Assembly: GCF_013240295.1 (NCBI RefSeq) | Contig: NZ_JABETK010000003.1 | Coordinates: 558,001 to 622,000 of the forward strand | Reading direction: 5' to 3' | Source of the DNA: Neoaquamicrobium sediminum | GTDB lineage: Bacteria > Pseudomonadota > Alphaproteobacteria > Rhizobiales > Rhizobiaceae | Length of the DNA: 64,000 nucleotides | Shown here: positions 36,598-44,552 of the stretch, in pieces | Position numbering within the stretch: the first letter of the stretch is position 1 | How the letters are laid out: each line of letters begins with the position of its first letter | The notes under the pieces: model-generated | What the model was told of the DNA's origin: nothing | Database searches by the model: none | Seen by the model: only the letters and a program-made list of their open reading frames with translations | Made by a program: the position numbers and the translations under genes

Positions 36598-37569
36598 ATG
36601 TGGGATTTCAATATCGGACAAGCTCTCGGACTGTTGGGCCGAACAATGCCTTTCGTGCTCCTACGTGCCGCCGTCTATTTCGGAATCACACTGGCCTATA
36701 TTCTGGCCACCGGCGCCGGTATTGGGGTCGGCTGGGGCGTTGGCGCCTTCGGGGATGACGAGTTCCGCGCGACCGCGATGGTATGGGGCGGCATGGCTGG
36801 TTTTGGCCTGACCGGCGCTGTAATGTACTGGCTTCGGGAATACATTCTCTATATCGTTAAGGCAGGCCATGTCGCGGTTCTTGTCGAACTGATTGACGGC
36901 AAGCCCCTCCCGGAAGGTCGCGGCCAGATTGCCCATGCAGCGGCCGTGGTGAAGGGGCGCTTCGGCCAGGCCTCACTGCTCTTCGCGCTGGACCAATTGG
37001 TCAAGGGAGTCATTCGCGCCGTCATCGGCCTTGTGCGCGGTGTATTGTCCATCCTGCCGATCCCCTATGTCCGGCAGTTGATGGGCATTGTGCAGGCCTT
37101 CCTGCGCGTGGCGGTGGGCTTCATCGATGAGGTGATCCTCGCCCATGCCATCCGCACCCGCTCGACCGATCCCTGGGGATCCGCACGCGAGGCGCTGGTG
37201 CTCTATGGCCAGAACTGGAAGGCGATGCTCCGGAACGCCGCCTGGCTGACCCTCTTCACCTATGGTCTCGCCTTCCTGATCTTCCTCGTGATGCTCGCGC
37301 CGGCAGCGGCACTGGTCTACGTCATGCCCGGCGCCTGGTCGGCGGGCGGCTTCGTTTTCGCGTTGCTGTTCGCCTGGAGCGTCAAGGCGGCCTTTCTCGA
37401 GCCCTTCGCCGTCACCTGCCTGATGCAGGTCTATTTCAGGATCACCGATGGCCAGGAGCCCGACCCTGAGTGGGATGCGCGGCTGGAGCAGATGTCCTCA
37501 CATTTCCGCAAGCTGAAAGAGCGCGCCGGTGCCCGCTTCGGGACAGCGCGCGATGGAGAAGCCGCATGA
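36598..37569 (+). CDS. Multi-pass inner-membrane protein of the VWA cluster
   Basis: 323 residues, five or six transmembrane segments: VLLRAAVYFGITLAYILATG, GMAGFGLTGAVMYWLREYIL, a re-entrant-looking middle (LVKGVIRAVIGLVRGVLSIL), LTLFTYGLAFLIFLVMLAPA and GGFVFALLFAWSVKAAFLEP. The C-terminal tail is charged and cytoplasmic (MSSHFRKLKERAGARFG). No transporter signature recognised. It overlaps the VWA gene by four bases (ATGA), which suggests the two act together. Confidence 0.75.
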   Translation: MWDFNIGQALGLLGRTMPFVLLRAAVYFGITLAYILATGAGIGVGWGVGAFGDDEFRATAMVWGGMAGFGLTGAVMYWLREYILYIVKAGHVAVLVELIDGKPLPEGRGQIAHAAAVVKGRFGQASLLFALDQLVKGVIRAVIGLVRGVLSILPIPYVRQLMGIVQAFLRVAVGFIDEVILAHAIRTRSTDPWGSAREALVLYGQNWKAMLRNAAWLTLFTYGLAFLIFLVMLAPAAALVYVMPGAWSAGGFVFALLFAWSVKAAFLEPFAVTCLMQVYFRITDGQEPDPEWDARLEQMSSHFRKLKERAGARFGTARDGEAA

Positions 37570-39866
37570 GATCTCTTGTGACCGCCGGGCTTATCGCCCT
37601 GACATCCGCCCTTGCGCCGGCGGCGCTTGCCCAGGAGCGCCCCAGCACGATCCTTGTTTTGGACGCCTCGGGGTCGATGTGGGGGCAGATCGATGGGATA
37701 AACAAAATCACCATCGCGCGCGATGTCGTCGGGGACATTGTGTCGGATTTCCCCGCCGATCAGAATCTCGGTTTCGTCACCTATGGCCATCGCGAGCGCG
37801 GGCAATGCGCGGATATCGAGACCTTGGTCGAACCCGCGCCCGGCACTGCGGCAGAGATCGCCGGCATCGTTGAAGGGTTGAACCCGCGGGGCATGACCCC
37901 GATGACCGATGCCGTCATCACCGCGGCTCAGGCGTTGCGCCACACCGAACAGGCGGCGACGGTGATCCTGGTTTCCGATGGGATCGAGACCTGCAATCCT
38001 GATCCTTGCGCCGCCGCCCGTGCATTGGAAGAAGCGGGCGTAGATTTTACCGCCCATGTCATTGGCTTCGATGTGCGGGGCGAAGCCGACGCCCTGTTGC
38101 AGATGCAATGCATCGCCGAGGAAACCGGCGGCCGCTTCCTGACTGCCGACAATGCCCAGGAACTCAACGAGGCCTTGCGCGAGGTCACTGCCGCGCCTGC
38201 CTCAGGGAGTTTCACCTTCACCGCAAATCTCGGAGGCGAGGAGATCGGCGACGAGACCGTCTGGGAGCGGCCAGCAGCGCCACTGGAGCTTCCGCTTCTG
38301 TCCGGCGAGGTGATCTGGGAGATATCGGATACTTCGTTCAACATGGTGCAGACCGGCACCGCGAACCCCTTCACCACGGACCTTCCGTTCGGCGAGTATA
38401 TCGTGACGGTCCATTCGACGGCGCAGGATGACTTCTCGCAGACCGAGGCCAGTTTGGCGTTGGACAGCGCGCGCAGTGTCCACGCCATTTTCCCGCCCAT
38501 CACGTCGCAGCAGCCCGCCGCCCAGGTATTCGGCCCGGCACAAACCTTGGTTGGCTCCGCGTTTACGGTGAGCTGGGAAGGTGAGGGACTGGCTCCGCGT
38601 GATTATGTGACAATTGTCCCCGCCGACGCCGAAGACGGAGCCTATGCGGACTATGACCGGCTGGAGAACCGTACCGAAGGCGAGCTTCGTGCACCTGCCG
38701 AGCCTGGCCTCTACGAAGTGCGTCTGCAATTGGACGCGGGGGACCGCGTGCTCGCCCGCACCCCGGTCGAGGTGGTTGATGCCGACGTCACGGTCTCCGC
38801 ACCCGCCCAGGTCGTTGTCGGGTCGGCATTCCCGGTCACCTGGCAGGGCGAGGGCCTGCACCCGCGCGACTACGTGACAATCGTTCCCGCCGGTTCGGCG
38901 GACGGCACCTATGCCGACTACGATCGCATGCAAGGTCGGAGCGAGGGCGAGCTGCGGGCGCCTGCCGAGCCTGGCCTCTACGAAGTGCGCCTGCAATTGG
39001 ACGTGGGGGACCGCGTGCTCGCCCGCACCCCGATCGAGGTTGTCGACGCCGAGGTCAGTGTCTCCGCGCCGGCTCAAGTCGTTGTCGGGTCGGCGTTCCC
39101 GGTCGCCTGGCAGGGCGAGGGCCTGCATCCGCGCGACTACGTGACGATCGTTCCCGCCGGTGCCGCGGACGGCACCTATGCCGATTATGATCGCATGCAA
39201 GATCAGAGCGAGGGAGAGCTGCGGGCGCCTGCCGAGCCCGGCCTCTACGAGGTGCGCCTGCAACTGGACGTGGGGGACCGCGTGCTCGCCCGCACTCCGG
39301 TCGAGGTGCTGGATGGTGATGTTTCGCTTGACGGACCGGACAGGGCGCGGGCCGGCGCCGAGATCACGCTATCCTGGACCGGTGCCATACATCCGCGCGA
39401 CTACATAGCCATCGTTCCCGGCGGCACACCGGACGGCGAGCAAAGTGGCTATCGCCGTATTCAGGACGAAGATCAGGCCACGTTCACTGCACCCGCGGAG
39501 CCTGGTGCCTATGAAATCCGCTACCATTTGGACCGCGGCGATCGGGTCATGGCCCGGCGACCGCTCGAGGTGCTGGCGGCGGATGCGCCGATAGACGAGG
39601 GTGCCGGGCTTATGGTTCCTGGTACAGCAAGGCCGGGCGATATCGTTACAGTTTCGTGGACAATCGAAGCTGGCGATGCCGACCGGCGCGTGGCGCTGGC
39701 ACGAGCTGATGCGCCCGACTTTACCTGGATTGCAGTCCATCGCGTGGGCGACGAAACCGAAACGGTATTCAAGCTCCCGGACGAGCCGGGACAATACGAA
39801 GTGCGGTTTCTCGACCTACAAAGCCAGAGCGTTCTCGGACGCGCGATGATCACGCTCGGCGAATGA
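37566..39866 (+). CDS. Exported von Willebrand factor A protein with tandem beta repeats
   Basis: 766 residues. Signal peptide SLVTAGLIALTSALAPAALA; the VWA domain starts right after it with an intact MIDAS site (LVLDASGSMWGQ, Asp33-Ser-Ser, and GMTPMTDAV with the Thr). VILVSDGIETCNPDPCAA supplies a further Asp and two Cys. After about residue 210 there is a strand-rich region, then about four copies of an 89-residue repeat (38530-39590) with the core PRDYVTIVPA, GTYADYDRM, GELRAPAEPGLYEVRLQL. VWA proteins bind metal-dependent ligands or assemble envelope machines. Last gene of the operon. Confidence 0.85.
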   Translation: MRSLVTAGLIALTSALAPAALAQERPSTILVLDASGSMWGQIDGINKITIARDVVGDIVSDFPADQNLGFVTYGHRERGQCADIETLVEPAPGTAAEIAGIVEGLNPRGMTPMTDAVITAAQALRHTEQAATVILVSDGIETCNPDPCAAARALEEAGVDFTAHVIGFDVRGEADALLQMQCIAEETGGRFLTADNAQELNEALREVTAAPASGSFTFTANLGGEEIGDETVWERPAAPLELPLLSGEVIWEISDTSFNMVQTGTANPFTTDLPFGEYIVTVHSTAQDDFSQTEASLALDSARSVHAIFPPITSQQPAAQVFGPAQTLVGSAFTVSWEGEGLAPRDYVTIVPADAEDGAYADYDRLENRTEGELRAPAEPGLYEVRLQLDAGDRVLARTPVEVVDADVTVSAPAQVVVGSAFPVTWQGEGLHPRDYVTIVPAGSADGTYADYDRMQGRSEGELRAPAEPGLYEVRLQLDVGDRVLARTPIEVVDAEVSVSAPAQVVVGSAFPVAWQGEGLHPRDYVTIVPAGAADGTYADYDRMQDQSEGELRAPAEPGLYEVRLQLDVGDRVLARTPVEVLDGDVSLDGPDRARAGAEITLSWTGAIHPRDYIAIVPGGTPDGEQSGYRRIQDEDQATFTAPAEPGAYEIRYHLDRGDRVMARRPLEVLAADAPIDEGAGLMVPGTARPGDIVTVSWTIEAGDADRRVALARADAPDFTWIAVHRVGDETETVFKLPDEPGQYEVRFLDLQSQSVLGRAMITLGE
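38790..39330 (+). repeat. 267-bp tandem repeats in the VWA gene
   Basis: Two nearly identical units with a period of 267 bases (89 codons) begin at about 38790 and 39057, with more diverged copies before (from about 38530) and after (to about 39590). Stretches such as CTGCGGGCGCCTGCCGAGCC occur in both near-identical units. Confidence 0.8.
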
Positions 39867-40199
39867 TCTACGACAATTCCAATGAACCTAGAGTAGTCAC
39901 AGCCATGCTCACATCAGCCATCATTGAATTTGGCTTTCTCGCCCTTGTCGTACCCGTCGCGGCTGCAGAGCCAGGGGCACAGGGGACGATCGCAGGCAAA
40001 GCACATTGCGAATGGCGAATCCGATAACGGCAATGAGCTCTCCGAGCAGCTTCGGCGCCTTGCGGCGATCAGGTCCCGTTCTGCGCAGAGCTATGCCTAT
40101 CACCCGTGCAAGCAGCCAAGCACCGGAATACCACGCAGCAGCCGTGCTTAGCTGCCGAACGGCGTTCCGGTCTGCTTCCGGGGCGAACTGCTAAAAGGC
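39867..40199. other. Downstream of the VWA operon, possible truncated exported peptide
   Basis: A 40-residue frame at 39905-40027 starts MLTSAIIEFGFLALVVPVAA, a signal-peptide-like sequence, and ends after 20 more residues without a domain. It may be the leftover of an exported protein cut by the neighbouring IS66 remnant. There is no strong ribosome binding site. Nothing else is recognised. Confidence 0.3.
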
Positions 40200-40640
40200 A
40201 GTTTCATGGAAGACATAGGCCGCCACGGAAAAGCCGAAGTGGGATCGAGCTTGAGATCGAGGGCATCGATAGTCGGGTTGGCCGGAGACCCGACGCCAAG
40301 ACGGTTGCGGCGGTGATCCGTGCGCTGACGGCAACGTCGTGATCGGGCCGCCATGTGCCGTCAGAGATATGGTACCGATGAAACGGGGGACTTCCGCAAG
40401 GGAGGGAAGGGAGTGGCCGCGCTGGCTCGCGAGACGATGGGTGCCGATCCATGTGGCGATGCGGTCTATATCTTCCGTGCCAAACGAACGGATCGGTTCA
40501 AGCTGATCTTCGGGGACCGCACTGGCGTCTGTATACATGCGAAACTGTTGGAGGATGGCGAGTTCCGCTGACCGAAGGTGTAGCGCGGCGTGATGCGTTT
40601 GACGGCGCTGTTCAAGCAGTTTGAAAGTTTCAGGTGCCCG
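40200..40640 (+). pseudogene. Degenerate IS66 element (tnpA end and tnpB)
   Basis: The frame to 40342 ends IELEIEGIDSRVGRRPDAKT and VIRALTATS, like the C terminus of IS66 TnpA. From about 40390 the frame DFRKGGKGVAALARETMGAD, VYIFRAKRTDRFKLIF and VCIHAKLLEDGEFR matches TnpB (compare DMRKGFPGLALVVQETL in the intact copy at 11343). Several stops and substitutions break it. No tnpC remains. Confidence 0.7.
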
Positions 40641-40817
40641 CACTCTAGCCGAATAGCGGGCGCGGACAATGTGGAGGACAATATTTCACTACAAAATTAC
40701 TGCGCAGAGACGGCACATAATTTCATTTGAGGTGAGGTCTGGCAGCTCCGATAATGTCGTGGTTGCTGGTCATATCCGGCTTCGCTCCGGCCCTCAAGCA
40801 AGACGGAAACAGGTCGT

Positions 40818-42764
40818 ATGTCTGCTACACTCGATGTCGTAAGTGTGCCGGGTTATGTCCCTTCATTCGATATGGATGCCTTTACACAGATGTATCGGCA
40901 CTCGATTGAGGAGCCCGATGCCTTTTGGGCTAAGCAGGCTCTGTGCGTCGATTGGCAGGTGCCTTTCACAAGGGTGCGTAATATCGACATTGGACCCGAC
41001 ATCGTTTCGATCAAATGGTTTGCGGACGGTACGCTCAACGCGTGCCACAACTGCGTCGACAGGCATGTCGATGCGCGCGGGGATCAGGTGGCGATCCTGT
41101 GGGAGGGCGACGAGCCCGGCCTTGCCGAGCGGATCACCTACCGGGAGCTTCATGGCGCCGTCTGCCGTTTAGCCAACGGCCTGCGATCGCTGGGGATCGG
41201 TAAGGGAGATCGGGTCGCGATCTACCTGCCGATGATTCCCGAGGCGGCGATCTCGATGCTTGCCTGCGCCCGGTTGGGCGCGGTGCATTCGGTGGTCTTT
41301 GGCGGATTTTCTGCGGAAGCGCTCGCCGGCAGAATTAGGGATTGCGGCGCGCGTGTCGTTGTCACCGCCAATGAGGGTGTAAGGGGCGGCAGAACAATAC
41401 CCCTTAAGCACAACATGGACAAAGCGATAGAGAGCTGCCCGTTCGTCGAGAAATGCATCGTCGTCGGTCGTACGGCGAGCCAGGTCGATTGGGTGGAAGG
41501 TCGCGACATACGCTATCTGGACCTCGTCGATACAATGAACGCCGAGTGCGAGCCCGAATGGATGAATGCCGAGGATCCACTGTTTATCCTCTACACCTCG
41601 GGTTCCACCGGAAAGCCCAAGGGAGTGCTGCACACGACGGGCGGCTACCTCGTCGCTTGTGCCCTGTCGCACCGCCACGTCTTCGACTACCGCGACGGCG
41701 ATATCTTTTGGTGCACCGCCGATGTCGGCTGGGTGACGGGGCACAGCTATATCGTCTACGGCCCGCTCGCCAACGGCGCCACCACGGTGATGTTCGAGGG
41801 TATACCGACCTGGCCGACACCATCGCGATTCTGGGAGATTTGCGACAGACACGGGGTCACAATTTTCTATACAGCTCCGACCGCCATTCGTGCGCTGATG
41901 CGGGAGGGCGACGAACATGTCATGCGCATCGACCGCAGCTCGCTGCGGATCCTTGGCTCGGTCGGCGAGCCGATCAGCCCCGAAGCCTGGCGTTGGTATT
42001 TCGAGGTGGTCGGCGAGGGACGCTGCCCGGTGATTGACACATGGTGGCAGACGGAAACGGGTACGATCATGATCGCGCCGGTTCCCGGCGTCACGCCGCT
42101 CAAGCCAGGTTCTGCGGCGCTGCCCTTCTTTGGCGTGGAGCCGGTGCTTGTCGACGACGCAGGTCGGGTGCTTGAAGGTGTCGCCGAGGGGTTGCTGTGC
42201 CTTCGGGACGCAGGACCAGGCATCATGCGTACGATCCATGGCGACCCGGCGCGCTTCATCGAAACCTATTTCCGGCGGTTCCCGGGCCTCTACTTCACCG
42301 GCGACGGCTGCCGGCGCGACGAGGACGGCTTCTATTGGATCACCGGCCGCATCGACGACGTCATCAACGTGTCGGGCCATCGGCTGGGCACGGCGGAGAT
42401 CGAGGGCGCGCTGGTCGCCCATCAGGCCGTCGCTGAGGCGGCCGTCGTCGGCTATCCCGATGCGGTCAAGGGGCAGGGCATTCACGCCTTCGTCACGCTT
42501 AAAGCTGGCGAGGGGGAAACGGAAGCGCTGAGGCAGGAGCTGCGCGACTTCGTTCGGCGCCAGATTGGCGCGATCGCCCAGCCTGACGTCATCCAGTGGG
42601 CTACCGCACTGCCCAAAACACGCTCTGGCAAGATCATGCGACGCATCCTGCGCAAGCTCGCGGAGGGCAAGGTCGAGGAACTCGGCGACGTTTCCACCCT
42701 TGTCGACCCCGGGGTCGTTGCAGCTCTTGCGGATGTCGCAAGGGCCAGAAAGGATGCGGTATAG
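40818..42764 (+). CDS. acsA: Acetyl-CoA synthetase (AMP-forming)
   Basis: 648 residues, the family's usual length. Adenylate-forming motifs are intact: YTSGSTGKPKGVLHT, TWWQTETG, YFTGDGCRRDEDGFYWITGR and the C-terminal catalytic Lys in LPKTRSGKIMRRILRK, which is the acetylation-controlled residue in this family. It converts acetate, CoA and ATP to acetyl-CoA. The N terminus is VPSFDMDAFTQMYRHSIEEP. It is alone on this strand, behind the IS66 remnant; the upstream 175 bases are comparatively AT-rich and probably hold the promoter. Confidence 0.95.
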   Translation: MSATLDVVSVPGYVPSFDMDAFTQMYRHSIEEPDAFWAKQALCVDWQVPFTRVRNIDIGPDIVSIKWFADGTLNACHNCVDRHVDARGDQVAILWEGDEPGLAERITYRELHGAVCRLANGLRSLGIGKGDRVAIYLPMIPEAAISMLACARLGAVHSVVFGGFSAEALAGRIRDCGARVVVTANEGVRGGRTIPLKHNMDKAIESCPFVEKCIVVGRTASQVDWVEGRDIRYLDLVDTMNAECEPEWMNAEDPLFILYTSGSTGKPKGVLHTTGGYLVACALSHRHVFDYRDGDIFWCTADVGWVTGHSYIVYGPLANGATTVMFEGIPTWPTPSRFWEICDRHGVTIFYTAPTAIRALMREGDEHVMRIDRSSLRILGSVGEPISPEAWRWYFEVVGEGRCPVIDTWWQTETGTIMIAPVPGVTPLKPGSAALPFFGVEPVLVDDAGRVLEGVAEGLLCLRDAGPGIMRTIHGDPARFIETYFRRFPGLYFTGDGCRRDEDGFYWITGRIDDVINVSGHRLGTAEIEGALVAHQAVAEAAVVGYPDAVKGQGIHAFVTLKAGEGETEALRQELRDFVRRQIGAIAQPDVIQWATALPKTRSGKIMRRILRKLAEGKVEELGDVSTLVDPGVVAALADVARARKDAV

Positions 42765-42852
42765 TCAGGCGGCAGGTTGCCGGTCGCATCTTGCTCAGCC
42801 GCCAGCCCTGCCACGCCGACGTGTCTAAAGCTTGCCCCTTCTTGTCGCAGGC

Positions 42853-43140
42853 CTACGAACCTGCCCGACGGAGCACAGGCGGCAATTCGCGGTCTCCGAA
42901 ATCGATCACGGCCCGCTGCACGATCCGTCCCTGAGCATCGACACTCAGCCGAACCCGACTGTTCGAATGGAAAAAGGTCAGTCGGTAGCGTCCGGCATCT
43001 GCACCGACACCGCGTTCGCATATGCTAGTGATAGCGCCCAGCCGTAGTAATCCCGGCACTTCGGCCGCTGGAACGTGTAACAGCTCGCCCAGAACGCGCG
43101 CATCGACGGTGATCTCGCTATTGTCGATATCGACCTTCAT
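42853..43140 (-). CDS. DUF6522-like small protein
   Basis: 95 residues from the ATG at 43140; a GTG at 43170 is an alternative start. The sequence MKVDIDNSEITVDARVLGEL, VPGLLRLGAITSICERGVG and RYRLTFFHSNSRVRLSVDAQ matches a small alphaproteobacterial family annotated as DUF6522; the CERG and RLTFF segments are its most conserved parts. Function unknown. It follows a small membrane gene in the same direction, so an operon is likely. It is convergent with acsA. Confidence 0.7.
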   Translation of the reverse strand: MKVDIDNSEITVDARVLGELLHVPAAEVPGLLRLGAITSICERGVGADAGRYRLTFFHSNSRVRLSVDAQGRIVQRAVIDFGDRELPPVLRRAGS

Positions 43141-43179
43141 CGCTTTGTCCGTGTTCGGAATCTCAGTCACGCCCCGCCC

Positions 43180-43323
43180 TCAGACGATGATAGCCAAGGC
43201 GGCCATCCCGCCGATGATCGGATGAGGCCGCCAATGCACCGGCAAAAGAGGGCTCTGCTCCCGTTCGTCTGGGTTGTTCGACGCAGGGTGGGCGGCACCC
43301 CTGCCGTTTTCTTTCTCGGCCAT
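43180..43323 (-). CDS. 47-residue single-helix membrane protein
   Basis: ATG at 43323 preceded by AGAGG; stop TGA at 43180. The N-terminal half is polar (MAEKENGRGAAHPASNNPDE) and the C terminus is a short hydrophobic helix (PIIGGMAALAIIV) that ends the protein. Positioned directly before the DUF6522-like gene. Such tail-anchored small proteins often accompany respiratory genes in rhizobia; here the nearest is ctaD 1.2 kb away. Role not known. Confidence 0.55.
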   Translation of the reverse strand: MAEKENGRGAAHPASNNPDEREQSPLLPVHWRPHPIIGGMAALAIIV

Positions 43324-43522
43324 CGCTTAACCTCTTTTCCACCTTAGTCGCGGCGCCTTCGGCAGCCGGGCGGCAACATGTGCCTGCCTGCAGCGAGGCG
43401 TGTCGGGAATCATGCAGCGCCCGCAGTTCATGCTATCTCAAGAGCCTCGCGAACCGAAGCATGTGTGCTTGTGCTCGGTTAGCCCGCAGCTCTGGCGCAG
43501 TGCCTTGTCTGGCTCGTGTTCG

Positions 43523-43867
43523 ATGACCTTGAAACTGCAGCTTAAGCGCGTCTATGTGGCCCCGGATCATAGGGACGGTCTATGAGTCCTCGTGGATCGC
43601 CTGTGGCCGCGCGGTCTCGGCAAGGAGGAAGCCTGCATCGACCATTGGGCGAAGGAAATCGCCCCAAGTACCGAGTTAAGCCAATGGTTCGGGCCTGATT
43701 CGGACAAATGGCCGGAGTTCCGTCGTCGCTACGAATGGGAATGGCGGGCCAATGGAACAGAGATGGATGCGTGTTGCTAGGGGATAGAGGAAGCGGCCAC
43801 GACACTGCTCGAGGCAGCGAGAGACACCGAGCGCAACAATGTTGTCGTGCTGCGGGATTTCCTCGCC
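43523..43867 (+). pseudogene. DUF488-family gene with two in-frame stops
   Basis: One continuous frame reads LKLQLKRVYVAPDHRDGL, then VLVDRLWPRGLGKEEACIDH, KEIAPSTELSQWFGPDSDKW and later AARDTERNNVVVLRDFLA, the full pattern of short DUF488 proteins (about 115 residues). A TGA at 43583 and a TAG at 43778 interrupt it. These are substitutions in frame, not indels, so this is a genuine pseudogene rather than a homopolymer error. Confidence 0.75.
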
Positions 43868-43901
43868 GTCAGGCACGACGGCTACCGCCTCCCGGGATCT
43901 C

Positions 43902-44501
43902 TCATGCGCTGTCGGTCGCAGTCACCAGCCACGACTGGTTTGTGGACGCCGGATCAGGCCCAAATGTCCAGAGGTCTCGGGTTTCGACCACGCGCTCCGG
44001 ATCGCCGTGGACGATCTTCCCGTCAGGGGAACGAGTTGCAATCACGATTTCGGCGGTGAAACTGACACTGATTGCCGCGCCGCCTTTCGCGCCTTCGGCA
44101 TCGACAATGCGGGCGTCCCTTATGCCGATAAAGGTCAACTCCAGCGTCTCGCCCCTGCTTTCACGATCGGTGATTGCGTGCTCGAATGCGGTAAGCACCT
44201 CGCTTTCGAGCAGCGTGTGCAGCGTATCAAGACTGCCTGCGGCGTAGGCTTCGAGAATGATCTCGTAGGCCCTGGAAGCCCCTTGGAGGAAATATCCTTC
44301 ATCGAACGACGGATCAATTCGCCGGATCCTCTCGCAGCAGGCGGGGTCGATCCGGTCAGTGCACTCTTTGACATCCTTCGACCCTGCGGTTCCTGCGCGA
44401 TTCTTCGCGGATATCACATCCAGGACGCTCAGCAGCGCCCACCACAGCCAGAACAGGATGATTGCTGACAGGTTGCCGCTCATATCGACAAATTCGCTCA
44501 T
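43902..44501 (-). CDS. Tim44-like domain protein
   Basis: 199 residues from the ATG at 44501, with GGAG six bases upstream (an ATG at 44513 is also possible). One N-terminal membrane helix (LSAIILFWLWWALLSVLDVI) is followed by the Tim44/TimA C-terminal domain: DPSFDEGYFLQGASRAYEII, GSLDTLHTLLESEVLTAFEH and DLWTFGPDP near the end. Bacterial Tim44-like proteins are membrane-bound and may help membrane protein assembly. It follows ctaD after 51 bases, so co-transcription is possible. Confidence 0.75.
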   Translation of the reverse strand: MSEFVDMSGNLSAIILFWLWWALLSVLDVISAKNRAGTAGSKDVKECTDRIDPACCERIRRIDPSFDEGYFLQGASRAYEIILEAYAAGSLDTLHTLLESEVLTAFEHAITDRESRGETLELTFIGIRDARIVDAEGAKGGAAISVSFTAEIVIATRSPDGKIVHGDPERVVETRDLWTFGPDPASTNQSWLVTATDSA

Positions 44502-44552
44502 TTCGATCTCCATGGCACGCTCGGGTCTTTCGACCCTGCCTGCCCTGTCCGC

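Noticed and set aside
41169..42485. 438-codon minus-strand frame
   Set aside because: Antisense to acsA, which is unmistakable. No start signal or domain.
43583..43585. TGA as a selenocysteine codon in the DUF488 frame
   Set aside because: DUF488 proteins are not known selenoproteins, no SECIS-like hairpin is evident after it, and a second stop (TAG) follows in the same frame.
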